NCBI GenBank assembly: GCA_964625865.1
Contig: CAZVEV010000159.1
Span: 1-13,275, forward strand
DNA: 13,275 nt
Source of the DNA: CAZVEV01 sp964625865
Lineage (GTDB): Bacteria > Planctomycetota > Phycisphaerae > SM23-33
Direction of reading: 5' to 3'
Positions within the stretch are counted from its first letter, which is position 1. Each line of letters begins with the position of its first letter. The notes under the pieces were generated by a model. That model was not told the origin of the DNA and ran no database searches. It saw nothing but the letters and a program-made list of their open reading frames with translations. Of this stretch, positions 1 to 7,278 are shown one piece after another. Position numbers and translations under genes: made by a program.

Positions 1-237
1 GGCGTCCCCGATGGCGTCGGTCAGGACCTGGGGCCAGCCTTCGGGGACGACGTCGGCAATGGCGCCGGCGATGACGGGGCGATTGGGAATCTCGCCCTCC
101 GAGGTCATGAAGGGCAGGGTGGTCTCGCCCCCCACGGTGACGGAGTGTGCTCGCGTTCCGCCCTCGTCTGCGGTGGCACCGATGGTGACGGTCTTGATTC
201 GGTTGGTCCACTTCTCTTTGGTGTCCACAACGTCCAT
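1..237 (-). CDS. acsD: Corrinoid iron-sulfur protein small (delta) subunit AcsD, N-terminal part
   Basis: Partial gene: the first 79 codons are present and the rest lies beyond base 1. The family normally has a little over 300 residues. AcsD pairs with AcsC to form the cytoplasmic corrinoid iron-sulfur protein, which carries the methyl group from methyltetrahydrofolate to acetyl-CoA synthase. The visible protein begins MDVVDTKEKWTNRIKTVTIG and contains GATADEGGTRAHSVTVGG, then LPFMTSEGEIPNRPVIAG and DVVPEGWPQVL. From memory these match the start of Moorella AcsD (GATKDQGGTRSH..., EGEIVNRPVIG...). The ATG overlaps the acsF stop by one base (TAATG), and an AGGAG ribosome site lies at 245-249, 7 nt upstream, inside the last acsF codons, so translation is probably coupled. 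Position after acsF is as in the Moorella cluster, which supports the call. Confidence 0.93.
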   Translation of the reverse strand, partial: MDVVDTKEKWTNRIKTVTIGATADEGGTRAHSVTVGGETTLPFMTSEGEIPNRPVIAGAIADVVPEGWPQVLTDAIGDA

Positions 238-992
238 TAGCCTACTCCTATCTTCTGCATCATCTCATCGATTATCCCCACGGCGGGGGTGGTGGCAAGG
301 TCGTATAGAGACGTTCCGTGGAAGACGGCGTCCTCGACGGCCTCGTCGCGCGGAATCGTTCCCAGGTGTTTCAGACCCAGCCCTGACATCTTGTCCAGGA
401 CGATCGGTATGCGATCCTCCCGGACCGCGTTCAGCACGAAGTGCCTGTTGCGCACGTCCCGATCCAGATCGTCGAGCAGTTGGTCGACTCGCCTCGCGCA
501 GTCGATAGACAGCGGGTTCTCGTTGACCACGACGATGAGGTGGTCGATGAAGGCCGCCGTCCGCCTGCTCAGGTGCTCCAGGCCGGCCTCATTGTCCATG
601 ACCATCCACTTGTAGGCCGGCAGGAGGTCGTCGGCGAACTTGCGGAGGAGATTGTTGATGAAGCAGTAGCAGCCGGCCCCCTCGCCGCGTCCCATCGTGA
701 TCATGTCGACCTTGGGCGTCTCGGTGATCAACTCGTGCAGACCCGCCTCGACGTAGTTCTCTTTGGACATCCCCGGGGGGAAGTCCTTGATCTGCTTGAG
801 CATGTCCTCGCGCAGGTCGCCGATGGTCGACTCGACCTCGATGCCCAGGACGGTGGCGAGGTTGCAGTCGGGGTCCGCGTCCATCGCGAGGATGGGCCCC
901 GGTGTGTTGTTCCTGAGATATCGTACGACGAGGCCGGCCACCGTGGTCTTGCCCACGCCGCCCTTGCCCGTTACCGCGATCGTCTTGGCCAT
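237..992 (-). CDS. acsF: CooC/AcsF-family nickel-insertion ATPase
   Basis: A 251-residue P-loop ATPase of the MinD/CooC type that supports nickel loading of the CODH/ACS enzymes. The N terminus carries a deviant Walker A, GKGGVGKTT (residues 9-17), with the extra lysine typical of dimerising SIMIBI ATPases. DADPDCNLA follows near residues 38-46. The metal-binding Cys-x-Cys pair of CooC proteins is present (C108, C110, in GAGCYC), and the Walker B-like MDNEAGLEHLSRR follows. It lies between the RACo-type gene and acsD, the acsF position of the Moorella cluster, where the product is known to insert Ni into the ACS A-cluster. It starts 1 nt after the RACo stop (TGA-G-ATG) with only a weak purine-rich ribosome site, suggesting translational coupling. 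A second family member is encoded at 9533-10312. Assignment to ACS rather than CODH rests on position, not on sequence. Confidence 0.9.
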   Translation of the reverse strand: MAKTIAVTGKGGVGKTTVAGLVVRYLRNNTPGPILAMDADPDCNLATVLGIEVESTIGDLREDMLKQIKDFPPGMSKENYVEAGLHELITETPKVDMITMGRGEGAGCYCFINNLLRKFADDLLPAYKWMVMDNEAGLEHLSRRTAAFIDHLIVVVNENPLSIDCARRVDQLLDDLDRDVRNRHFVLNAVREDRIPIVLDKMSGLGLKHLGTIPRDEAVEDAVFHGTSLYDLATTPAVGIIDEMMQKIGVG

Positions 993-993
993 C

Positions 994-2928
994 TCAGGTG
1001 TTCTCTCTGTTGTTAGCGGCCCGTGCCATCGCCGACGGGAACAACTCGATGTTCGTGTGCGGCAGGAACATGGCCTGTTTGAACTGGTCTACGTAGTCGT
1101 CGGTGCCCATCAGGTCGTAATACGTGGTCCGTGCAACGATGTCGCGCAACCCCTGGCGTGCCTCGCCGGAAAGGGCCGCCAGCTTCGCGCCCCAGATCGA
1201 CGTGTTGCCGACGTAAAGGGTCTCGGCGCCGGGCAGGTCCGGCAGGAGGCCGATCGCCGTGGCGCTGTCGAGACTGATGTAGTTGCCGAACCCCCCCGCA
1301 ATCATCAGCCGCGTGACGTCCGAAAAACTCAGGTCGAGGCGGTCGAGCATGATCTTGGCCGCAGCGAAGATGGCCGCCTTGGCCGTGATGATGTTGTTGA
1401 TGTCGTCCTGGGTCATGTAGACGCTCTTGTGCTTGAGCGTCTCGCCCTTGCCGGCCAGCACGAACCGCCCACGGCCACGCTTGAAGTGGACCGCCTCGTC
1501 GGACCCTTCGATCAGCTTGCCACCCCGGTCGATGATGCCCTTTGCCAGCAGGACCGCGACCAGGTCGATAATGCCCGATCCGCACAGGCCGTCGGGCTTG
1601 GCCCCGCCGATGACGTCATAGCAGATCCGGTCGCCGTCGAGGGTGACCTTCTCGATGGCCCCCCGGATGGCCATCATCCCGCACTCGACGCCGGCGCCTT
1701 CGAGGCACGGCCCGGCCGAGGCTGAACAGGCAATGAGCCATTCGGAGTTGCCCAGGATAACCTCGCCGTTGGTGCCCACGTCAATCAGCATGCCGACGCC
1801 GTCGTACTCGTGCAGCCCGGTGGCAAGGATTCCCGCGGCGAGATCCCCGCCGACCCACCCGCCGACGCCCGGGACGGCGAACAGCAGGCCGCGGGGGTTG
1901 ATCTTGATGCCGACCTCCGCGGCCCGGAAGGGGGGCGGGGAGGTCGTGACGGCGATATACGGCGTCCGCCGGATGGTGTTGGTGGGAAGGGCGAGAAGGA
2001 AGTGCATCATGGCCGTGTTGCCCGCGCAGACGACGGCGGTGACATCCTTCAGGGCGATAGCGCACTCGCCAACCAGCGCGGTGATCAGGCGGTTGATGTC
2101 CTCGACCAGAATGTGCTGGAGACGCTCGGGGCCGCGCTTCTCCGCCGCGATCATGCGGGCAGTGACCTCTCGCCCGTACGTCGCCTGGGAGTTGAAGCAC
2201 GCCTGCGTGCCGATCGTCTCGGTGGTCGTCGAGTCGACCAGGTGAACCACGATGGTCGAGGTCCCGATGTCGACGACAGCGATGACGTTCCTGGCCGAGG
2301 TGTCTCCGCCCTCGATATCGACGATCTCGGCGACGCCTTGGCGGCGACCGATGATGGCGGTGGCGGTGAAGTCGTTGTCCCTGAGGACCTCGGGCATCCG
2401 GCGGATGACTTTCAGACCGGTCTGTATCGGGATCGTACCGGCGGCCCGCTGGAGGCTGGTGTGGATGCGTTGGCAGTCGGCGAGGTTGTTCTCGAGGGTG
2501 GGTGGGTCCATCCGCAGCAGGACGCGGCTGGTGATGGGCGAGACGGTGAAGGCCCGTTCGTCCGCGTGCTCACCGGCGGCTCGGAACCGCTGGGCATCCT
2601 TGTCGATGACGATCTTGTCCGCCGCCCGCGTCTCTTCGGGGATTTCGACGCGCAGGTCGCTCTGCACGGTGCTTTGGCAGGCCAGCACAACGCCCTGGCG
2701 GATCTCCTCTCGCGTCAGCAGGGCGGTCGCATCGCCCGCGACCTCGCCGGCCGTGACGATCATCCTGCACCGCCCGCAGATTCCGTCGCCTCCACAGACG
2801 CTGTCAATGGAGATGCCTGCCTGACCTGCGGCCTCGAGGAGAGTCGTCCCGGCCGGGACACTGATCTCGGCCCGCGGGGTCGAGTCCCGCTCGTTGCGCG
2901 GCGTAAAGGCAACCGTGTAGTCGGCCAT
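994..2928 (-). CDS. RACo-type reductive activator of the corrinoid iron-sulfur protein
   Basis: A 644-residue protein (Orf7/AcsV position) that uses ATP to drive low-potential electron transfer to Co(II) corrinoid protein, restoring the methyl-accepting Co(I) state. The N terminus is a plant-type [2Fe-2S] ferredoxin domain with C45, C51, C54 (CGGDGICGRC) and C84 (VVLACQS). After a linker come ASKHA ATPase signatures: VVDIGTSTIVV near 218-228, CAGNTAMMH near 301-309, LIDVGTNGEVI near 381-391, CSASAGPCLEGAGVECG at 401-417, and IAGGFGNYISLDSA near 543-556. Length and domain order match characterised RACo proteins of acetogens. The gene starts 9 nt after acsC. Its Shine-Dalgarno AGGA (2936-2939) overlaps the acsC stop codon as TAGGA, with a 7-nt spacer to ATG, which supports this start and coupling. 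Between acsC and acsF is the expected position. The family call is firm; the specific partner is inferred from context. Confidence 0.92.
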   Translation of the reverse strand: MADYTVAFTPRNERDSTPRAEISVPAGTTLLEAAGQAGISIDSVCGGDGICGRCRMIVTAGEVAGDATALLTREEIRQGVVLACQSTVQSDLRVEIPEETRAADKIVIDKDAQRFRAAGEHADERAFTVSPITSRVLLRMDPPTLENNLADCQRIHTSLQRAAGTIPIQTGLKVIRRMPEVLRDNDFTATAIIGRRQGVAEIVDIEGGDTSARNVIAVVDIGTSTIVVHLVDSTTTETIGTQACFNSQATYGREVTARMIAAEKRGPERLQHILVEDINRLITALVGECAIALKDVTAVVCAGNTAMMHFLLALPTNTIRRTPYIAVTTSPPPFRAAEVGIKINPRGLLFAVPGVGGWVGGDLAAGILATGLHEYDGVGMLIDVGTNGEVILGNSEWLIACSASAGPCLEGAGVECGMMAIRGAIEKVTLDGDRICYDVIGGAKPDGLCGSGIIDLVAVLLAKGIIDRGGKLIEGSDEAVHFKRGRGRFVLAGKGETLKHKSVYMTQDDINNIITAKAAIFAAAKIMLDRLDLSFSDVTRLMIAGGFGNYISLDSATAIGLLPDLPGAETLYVGNTSIWGAKLAALSGEARQGLRDIVARTTYYDLMGTDDYVDQFKQAMFLPHTNIELFPSAMARAANNRENT

Positions 2929-2937
2929 CGCGCGGTC

Positions 2938-4281
2938 CTAGCTGCGGCTCTCGGCAAGGAATCTCGGAATGCCGGTGGCGCTTTCGGGTCCGATGATGAC
3001 TTCTTTCCAGTCAGACGTGTCTTCGATTTCGGCCCGGAAGGCCGGCAGCAAGCCGGGGATGATGAGCTTGCGGTGGGATACCTTGTCCGCGGCGCCCTGT
3101 GCGGCAAGCGTCTTGACGACCTTTTCGGGAGAGATCTTGTCGCCGGCGTAGGCGTTGAGCACGCCAAGGCCCTCGGTGTCGACCACGGAGATGTAGCAGG
3201 GCACCTTGGACCGTTCGACCTCGCCCTCGACACTGAAGTACGTCAGGGCGAAGTTCGTGGTGAACATCACCGGCGAGTCGGCAGTGACGTCGCCCACCGT
3301 ATACAGCCTGGACTCCACGGTGTTGGGGACCTGCGGATCGGTGTAGATGTTCTGCACCGACGTCAGCAGCGGGATCAACTGACTGCCGTCCGTTCCGTTG
3401 ATGATGATGATGCTCGCATACTTCGCCACGAACGTGGTGGCCAGCACGGTCTCCTTGAACGGGTCGTCGCAGGAGGCATCCACCATCGACGGGAATCCCA
3501 GGGGGCGGAAGGTCTTCTTCACCGCCGCCCGCCTCGCGGTGGTGATCTGGCGCAGCGACCGGGCCGTGTCGCGGGCGTCGAACGAGAGCACCACGTCGGC
3601 GAGACCGGCGTCGGTGGCGGCCTTGGCGATATCTGCAAGGCCTTCAAGCGTGTCAGCCGAGACGGCCAGCGGACACTTGGTGTCGGCGGCGACTTTGATC
3701 ATGGCCTCGGCGTTGTCCCCGCCGGCGCGGTAGATCAAGGGTTTCTTGTCAGCAATGGCGCTCGCGGCGGCGCCGACGACGGCGGGATCGGCGCCCATGA
3801 GCAGGAGGGGCACTCTGCTGGCGTCGGCCAACGCCTTGGCCCGGCCCGCGGCGGCTTCGGGCGCCAGGCCCTCGACCTCCACGGCGGCCATGCGCATGGT
3901 CACCTCCTCGCCTATACGCGTGAAAACCGCGTTGTTGACCTGTTCGAGCTTGGCCCGTGCGTCGTCGTCGGACAGGCTCGCCGGAATCTTGCCCGCAAAC
4001 GCGGGGGCGTTCTGGAACTTGTCCTCGTGGCGGAACATGGCCGTTTCCTGCCCGATCTTCAGCCCGGCGTCGCCCTCGGGGCCGATATGGACCAGCTTCA
4101 TCGGCGGGGCCGACGCGTCGGCAAAAGCGTCCTTGGCGTCGTCCGAGAGCTTCGGACAGTCGGTCAGGGCCTTTTGCTTGGCCGCCACCTGCATCGCGAA
4201 CGCCAGGCACGTCGGAAACCCGCACTCCTTGCAGTTGGTCTTGGGCAGGTTCTTGTAGATGTCCATTCCGGTCATTGCCAT
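2938..4281 (-). CDS. acsC: Corrinoid iron-sulfur protein large (gamma) subunit AcsC
   Basis: A 447-residue subunit, the usual family length, of the cytoplasmic methyl-carrier protein of the Wood-Ljungdahl pathway. The N terminus carries the [4Fe-4S] motif C17-x2-C20-x4-C25-x16-C42 (NCKECGFPTCLAFAM...DCPKL), the electron-entry cluster of CFeSP. The middle corresponds to the TIM-barrel region, and the C-terminal third (for example NAYAGDKISPEKVVKTL) corresponds to the corrinoid-binding Rossmann-like domain. The gene follows acsB after 12 nt. A GGGAGA ribosome site (4289-4294) overlaps the acsB TAG stop and lies 7 nt before ATG. In-frame ATGs at codons 3 and 6 are alternatives, but spacing favours the first. 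The partner subunit acsD begins three genes downstream and the activator RACo is encoded directly downstream. Confidence 0.95.
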   Translation of the reverse strand: MAMTGMDIYKNLPKTNCKECGFPTCLAFAMQVAAKQKALTDCPKLSDDAKDAFADASAPPMKLVHIGPEGDAGLKIGQETAMFRHEDKFQNAPAFAGKIPASLSDDDARAKLEQVNNAVFTRIGEEVTMRMAAVEVEGLAPEAAAGRAKALADASRVPLLLMGADPAVVGAAASAIADKKPLIYRAGGDNAEAMIKVAADTKCPLAVSADTLEGLADIAKAATDAGLADVVLSFDARDTARSLRQITTARRAAVKKTFRPLGFPSMVDASCDDPFKETVLATTFVAKYASIIIINGTDGSQLIPLLTSVQNIYTDPQVPNTVESRLYTVGDVTADSPVMFTTNFALTYFSVEGEVERSKVPCYISVVDTEGLGVLNAYAGDKISPEKVVKTLAAQGAADKVSHRKLIIPGLLPAFRAEIEDTSDWKEVIIGPESATGIPRFLAESRS

Positions 4282-4293
4282 CGTATCGTCTCC

Positions 4294-6513
4294 CTAGAAC
4301 AGCGCCGCCATCGTCAGAGCGGGATGTTCCACTTTCTGAAGGTATTCCACGAGCGCCTCGGGGTCCTCGGCGTCTTCTTCGGTTGCGATCTTGTCGAAAA
4401 GCTCCGGGCAGCCGATGGCCTCGAGACGGGCCTTGAGGCGCTCGGAGACCTCTTCCTTGAGCTGCTTGGGCATCCAGACCACGCGCTCGATCCCGCCCTC
4501 GGCGGAGATGAACTTCGGGCTGCTGATGTACAGCTTGCCGATCCCGATGAAGCCGGGGGTCTGCAGCCCGCCGCCGATCTGGCCGGCAAGCGTGGAGAAC
4601 TTCATGCCGATCGGCGTCATGCCCTGGAAATCGCGGTCAACGATGATCACGCCGTTGGCCTCGGGCATGATCCCCGCGATGCACTCGAAGCACCCGCACG
4701 AGGTCATCGGATCCTCGAGCATCGAGTAGGCGCTGAACTGCGTCAGGTTACCGTTGGACTTGCCCGAAATGTAGTCGTTGATATTCCCCCACTGGCCAAG
4801 CTCGGCGTTGATCGTCGTGCCCTTGGCCACCGGCTCGTTCGGCCCGTGCTTGTTGATCTGGTGCGAGGCCTTGCAGTCCAGCCACGTATATGCGCCGCAC
4901 AGACCCAGCCGCTGGGGCGTTACGATGCACACGTGGTTGGGGGCGTACGACTGGCACAGCGTGCAGGAGTAGAAGTCCTCCACGTCCTCGTCGGTCATGC
5001 CGCCAATTCGGTCGTCGCGTTCCCTGTAGACGGCGCGGGCCTCTTCCAGCGGCTCCTGGATGGCCTCGGGGTCGGTGTAGAGTTTGACGGACACCCGGTC
5101 GACGATGGCTGAGAAGTCGTTGTGGATCTTGGCCACCAGGATCTCGCCGAAGTCCTTGATCTTGAACCCCTTGGCCTGGGCGTCCTTGGAAATGCGGACC
5201 CAGATGATGGCGCGTTGGCCCATGTGGAATATGCCGTTGGCACACGAGATGTATTCGTGTGTGCGGCGCTCGAGGACGGACTCGAAGTCCTCCTGGAAGT
5301 TCCGGCCCGCCACGCTGACGACGATGCCGAGCGGATAGGCCTGCCCCTCTTCCATCTCTTCAATCTCTGGGCCGATCACCTCGATCTGCCCGTCGGTGAC
5401 CTCGTCCATCGGCTTGGCGCGAAGCAGTTCGAAGGCGTCGGCGTACTTGCTGCCGAACTGGACGTACATGTCTTCCTTGCGGACACGCTCGCCCTCGAAC
5501 CCGGCGCCGAAGGGCACGGGGATCGGGATGTTCTCGATCTTGATCGTCAGCCCGCGGACCTCGATCGCCCGGGTCAGGATCTCCTCGGTCGGTACGTTGG
5601 CCACCACGTGTTCGTACGTGCAGATGCCCGTCGGCAGGATCTCCGGTATCCCGACGTTCGAGATCACGGGGAAGCCGAAGTTGATGGCCCCGGCGGCCGT
5701 CGCGTACTTCTCGTCGGTGATGACCTGCTCTTCGCACTCGGCGGCATCGTCGGCCCCCAGGGCGAGCACGAACGCGTAGACGCGCGTCTTGTTGTACATG
5801 AGGATTTCGGTCGCCTGCTTCATTCCGCCCGGCTCGACGCCTCCGAACGTCATCGCCGAACGTGCGGCGAAGTTCAGCGCATGGACGGCCGCCGTGATGT
5901 CCTTGCCGTAGGGCACGAGGAACGTGTCCCAGTCCAGTTGGATGTTCTCTTCGGCGAGTTGCTCGGCCATGGCACGACCGTTGGTATTCCCGGCCATGAA
6001 CACCAGGATGTTCCGCTCCTGCAGTGCGCGGACCATCTGGACGGCTTGGTCGTTGGTCGGCACGTTGCCGACAATGGCGGCGAAGCCCGGCATGCGCCCG
6101 TCGACGAGCTTAATGCCCTGGGTTCGCAGGATGCTGTCGTCGGTGAAGCCCAGCCAGATGCCCTCGACCGGATTGGGCCCGGTCACGAGCTTGAGGACCT
6201 CGATAGTCTCTTCGGCGATCAGGGTCGCCACGCCGGCGTCCAGCGTGTCGCCCAGATAGGGCAGCCATGTCTGGTCGCCGGGGATCGGGCCGAGCAGTTT
6301 GCGTGCTTCGGCGAGAGACTCTTCGAGGTCGCCCAACTTCTCGACCTTCTGGCCGAGGAAGAGGTACATGATCGGCAGGTAGTACGCGGTGTTGGGGTAG
6401 GCCACCGGCGCATCGGCGCCCTTTTCCTCGATCGCCTTGGCCAGTGCGTCTTCGGCACGCGCGACCATCGAATAGGCGCCCCGGATAGCTGCTTTTGCTA
6501 TGATTCTCGACAC
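4294..6513 (-). CDS. acsB: Acetyl-CoA synthase (CODH/ACS beta/alpha subunit) AcsB
   Basis: A 739-residue bacterial-type acetyl-CoA synthase that condenses CO, a methyl group from CFeSP and CoA into acetyl-CoA. A-cluster ligands are complete: C517, C520, C529 and C539 for the [4Fe-4S] cubane (SCTLCQSYAPNHVC...LGLC), and the distal-Ni binding C606-G607-C608 (TSCGC). Every one is offset by exactly 11 from the Moorella numbering (506/509/518/528/595/597), showing an ungapped C-terminal domain. The roughly 310-residue N-terminal CODH-docking domain is present, as in bacterial rather than archaeal enzymes, so CO is probably channelled from AcsA. Translation starts at GTG (6513), with AAAGGA at 6522-6527 as ribosome site. 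That site can pair in a small hairpin (see separate entry). The gene is separated from the upstream ferredoxin gene by 39 nt, the longest gap in the operon. Confidence 0.97.
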   Translation of the reverse strand: MSRIIAKAAIRGAYSMVARAEDALAKAIEEKGADAPVAYPNTAYYLPIMYLFLGQKVEKLGDLEESLAEARKLLGPIPGDQTWLPYLGDTLDAGVATLIAEETIEVLKLVTGPNPVEGIWLGFTDDSILRTQGIKLVDGRMPGFAAIVGNVPTNDQAVQMVRALQERNILVFMAGNTNGRAMAEQLAEENIQLDWDTFLVPYGKDITAAVHALNFAARSAMTFGGVEPGGMKQATEILMYNKTRVYAFVLALGADDAAECEEQVITDEKYATAAGAINFGFPVISNVGIPEILPTGICTYEHVVANVPTEEILTRAIEVRGLTIKIENIPIPVPFGAGFEGERVRKEDMYVQFGSKYADAFELLRAKPMDEVTDGQIEVIGPEIEEMEEGQAYPLGIVVSVAGRNFQEDFESVLERRTHEYISCANGIFHMGQRAIIWVRISKDAQAKGFKIKDFGEILVAKIHNDFSAIVDRVSVKLYTDPEAIQEPLEEARAVYRERDDRIGGMTDEDVEDFYSCTLCQSYAPNHVCIVTPQRLGLCGAYTWLDCKASHQINKHGPNEPVAKGTTINAELGQWGNINDYISGKSNGNLTQFSAYSMLEDPMTSCGCFECIAGIMPEANGVIIVDRDFQGMTPIGMKFSTLAGQIGGGLQTPGFIGIGKLYISSPKFISAEGGIERVVWMPKQLKEEVSERLKARLEAIGCPELFDKIATEEDAEDPEALVEYLQKVEHPALTMAALF

Positions 6514-6521
6514 GTCACTGT

Positions 6522-6535
6522 TCCTTTCTCAAGGA
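6522..6535 (-). promoter_or_regulatory. Hairpin that masks the acsB ribosome-binding site
   Basis: On the minus strand TCCTT-GAGA-AAGGA forms a 5-bp stem capped by a GNRA-type GAGA tetraloop. The 3' arm is the Shine-Dalgarno sequence of acsB, 8 nt before its GTG start. The 5' arm is also part of a 12-bp palindrome (6530-6541). Folding would reduce acsB initiation unless translating ribosomes from the upstream gene or a trans factor open it. The stem is short, so the effect may be small. Confidence 0.45.
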
Positions 6536-6541
6536 TCCTTG
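6530..6541. repeat. Perfect 12-bp palindrome CAAGGATCCTTG before acsB
   Basis: A self-complementary dodecamer lies in the 39-nt gap between the ferredoxin gene and acsB, the longest gap of the operon. Its right half on the minus strand supplies the 5' arm of the hairpin covering the acsB ribosome site. As double-stranded DNA it could also bind a regulator. Confidence 0.4.
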
Positions 6542-6552
6542 CGTCAGATCAC

Positions 6553-7257
6553 TCAATCTTCTTCGCATCCCGCCGGGGCCGGAGTCGCGCCGCGGGCAAG
6601 GGCCTGCGCGGTTCGTATCCGCCGGCACTTCGGACAGACGTTGGCCGCCGGCGGGCCGCCCTCGATCTTCTTGCTGACAACCGTCAACTGCTTGGGCTTG
6701 GCCCACTCATCGCCGCACAGGCTGCACGTGGCGACCTTGGCGCCCTCGGCGGGGTCGGCAGCCTCGCCGGCCAATTGTTCAGCCACCGTTGCGGGGTCAA
6801 GTAGTTCAGCCGTCGCGGCGTCCGGCTCGGCAAGCGACAGCGTCTGCGTCGGGCACGCGGCCACGCAGGCGGGCCCTTCGACCCGGCCCCCGCAGAGGTC
6901 GCACTTGACGGCCTTCTTGATCTCCTTCTGCACGCGGATGACGCCAAACGGGCAGACCAGCGTGCACATTCCGCACCCGATACACGTCTCGACGTCGAGG
7001 ATCACCTGTCCGTCATCTCCAACCGTCAGCGAGTCCTTGGGGCAGACCGCGGCGCATCGGGGATCGGGGCAGTGGCGACACTGGACGGGCACGGGCAGGC
7101 CGTCAACCTCTTCGACCTGCAGGCGAGGCGGAGAAGGGGCGCCGGACTGCAGCGCATCGACCATGCCGGTCGCGTCGCAGTGAACCAGCGAGCACTCCAG
7201 TTCGCAGCACTTGCATCCCACGCAGCGGTCGGGAGCGACGACTATCATCTTGGCCAT
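6553..7257 (-). CDS. CooF-like polyferredoxin with C-terminal Cys4 (zinc-ribbon-like) tail
   Basis: A 234-residue iron-sulfur protein of the CooF/HycB/DMSO-reductase-subunit type, encoded between acsA and acsB and probably the electron partner of CODH. Four cysteine groups could hold [4Fe-4S] clusters: C12/C15/C18/C22, C60/C63/C68/C72, C92/C95/C98/C102 (CIGCGMCTLVCP) and C119/C122/C131/C135 (CDLCGG...CVAACP). Usual CooF-type proteins end near there. This one continues through an Ala/Glu/Asp-rich linker (about 141-175) into C178-x2-C181 and C208-x2-C211, which looks like a rubredoxin or zinc-ribbon knuckle. No membrane segment or signal peptide is seen. I chose ATG at 7257 because GGAG at 7266-7269 sits 8 nt upstream; a GTG at 7266 would add three residues but overlaps that site. 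Electron-transfer role is family knowledge; CODH partnership is inferred from position. Confidence 0.88.
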   Translation of the reverse strand: MAKMIVVAPDRCVGCKCCELECSLVHCDATGMVDALQSGAPSPPRLQVEEVDGLPVPVQCRHCPDPRCAAVCPKDSLTVGDDGQVILDVETCIGCGMCTLVCPFGVIRVQKEIKKAVKCDLCGGRVEGPACVAACPTQTLSLAEPDAATAELLDPATVAEQLAGEAADPAEGAKVATCSLCGDEWAKPKQLTVVSKKIEGGPPAANVCPKCRRIRTAQALARGATPAPAGCEED

Positions 7258-7278
7258 GTGACACACTCCACGGCGGGC

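Noticed and set aside
1810..5112. An 1,100-codon open frame on the plus strand opposite RACo, acsC and acsB
   Set aside because: It lies antisense to three well-supported genes. Long open antisense frames are expected from GC-rich codon use, and the translation has no recognisable domain.
5122..6804. A 560-codon plus-strand open frame opposite acsB and the ferredoxin gene
   Set aside because: Same shadow effect: it crosses the acsB start and the intergenic gap with no ribosome site or domain of its own.
7258..7266. GTG at 7266 as start of the CooF-like protein
   Set aside because: Its use would place the start codon on the GGAG ribosome site; ATG at 7257 has correct 8-nt spacing to it.
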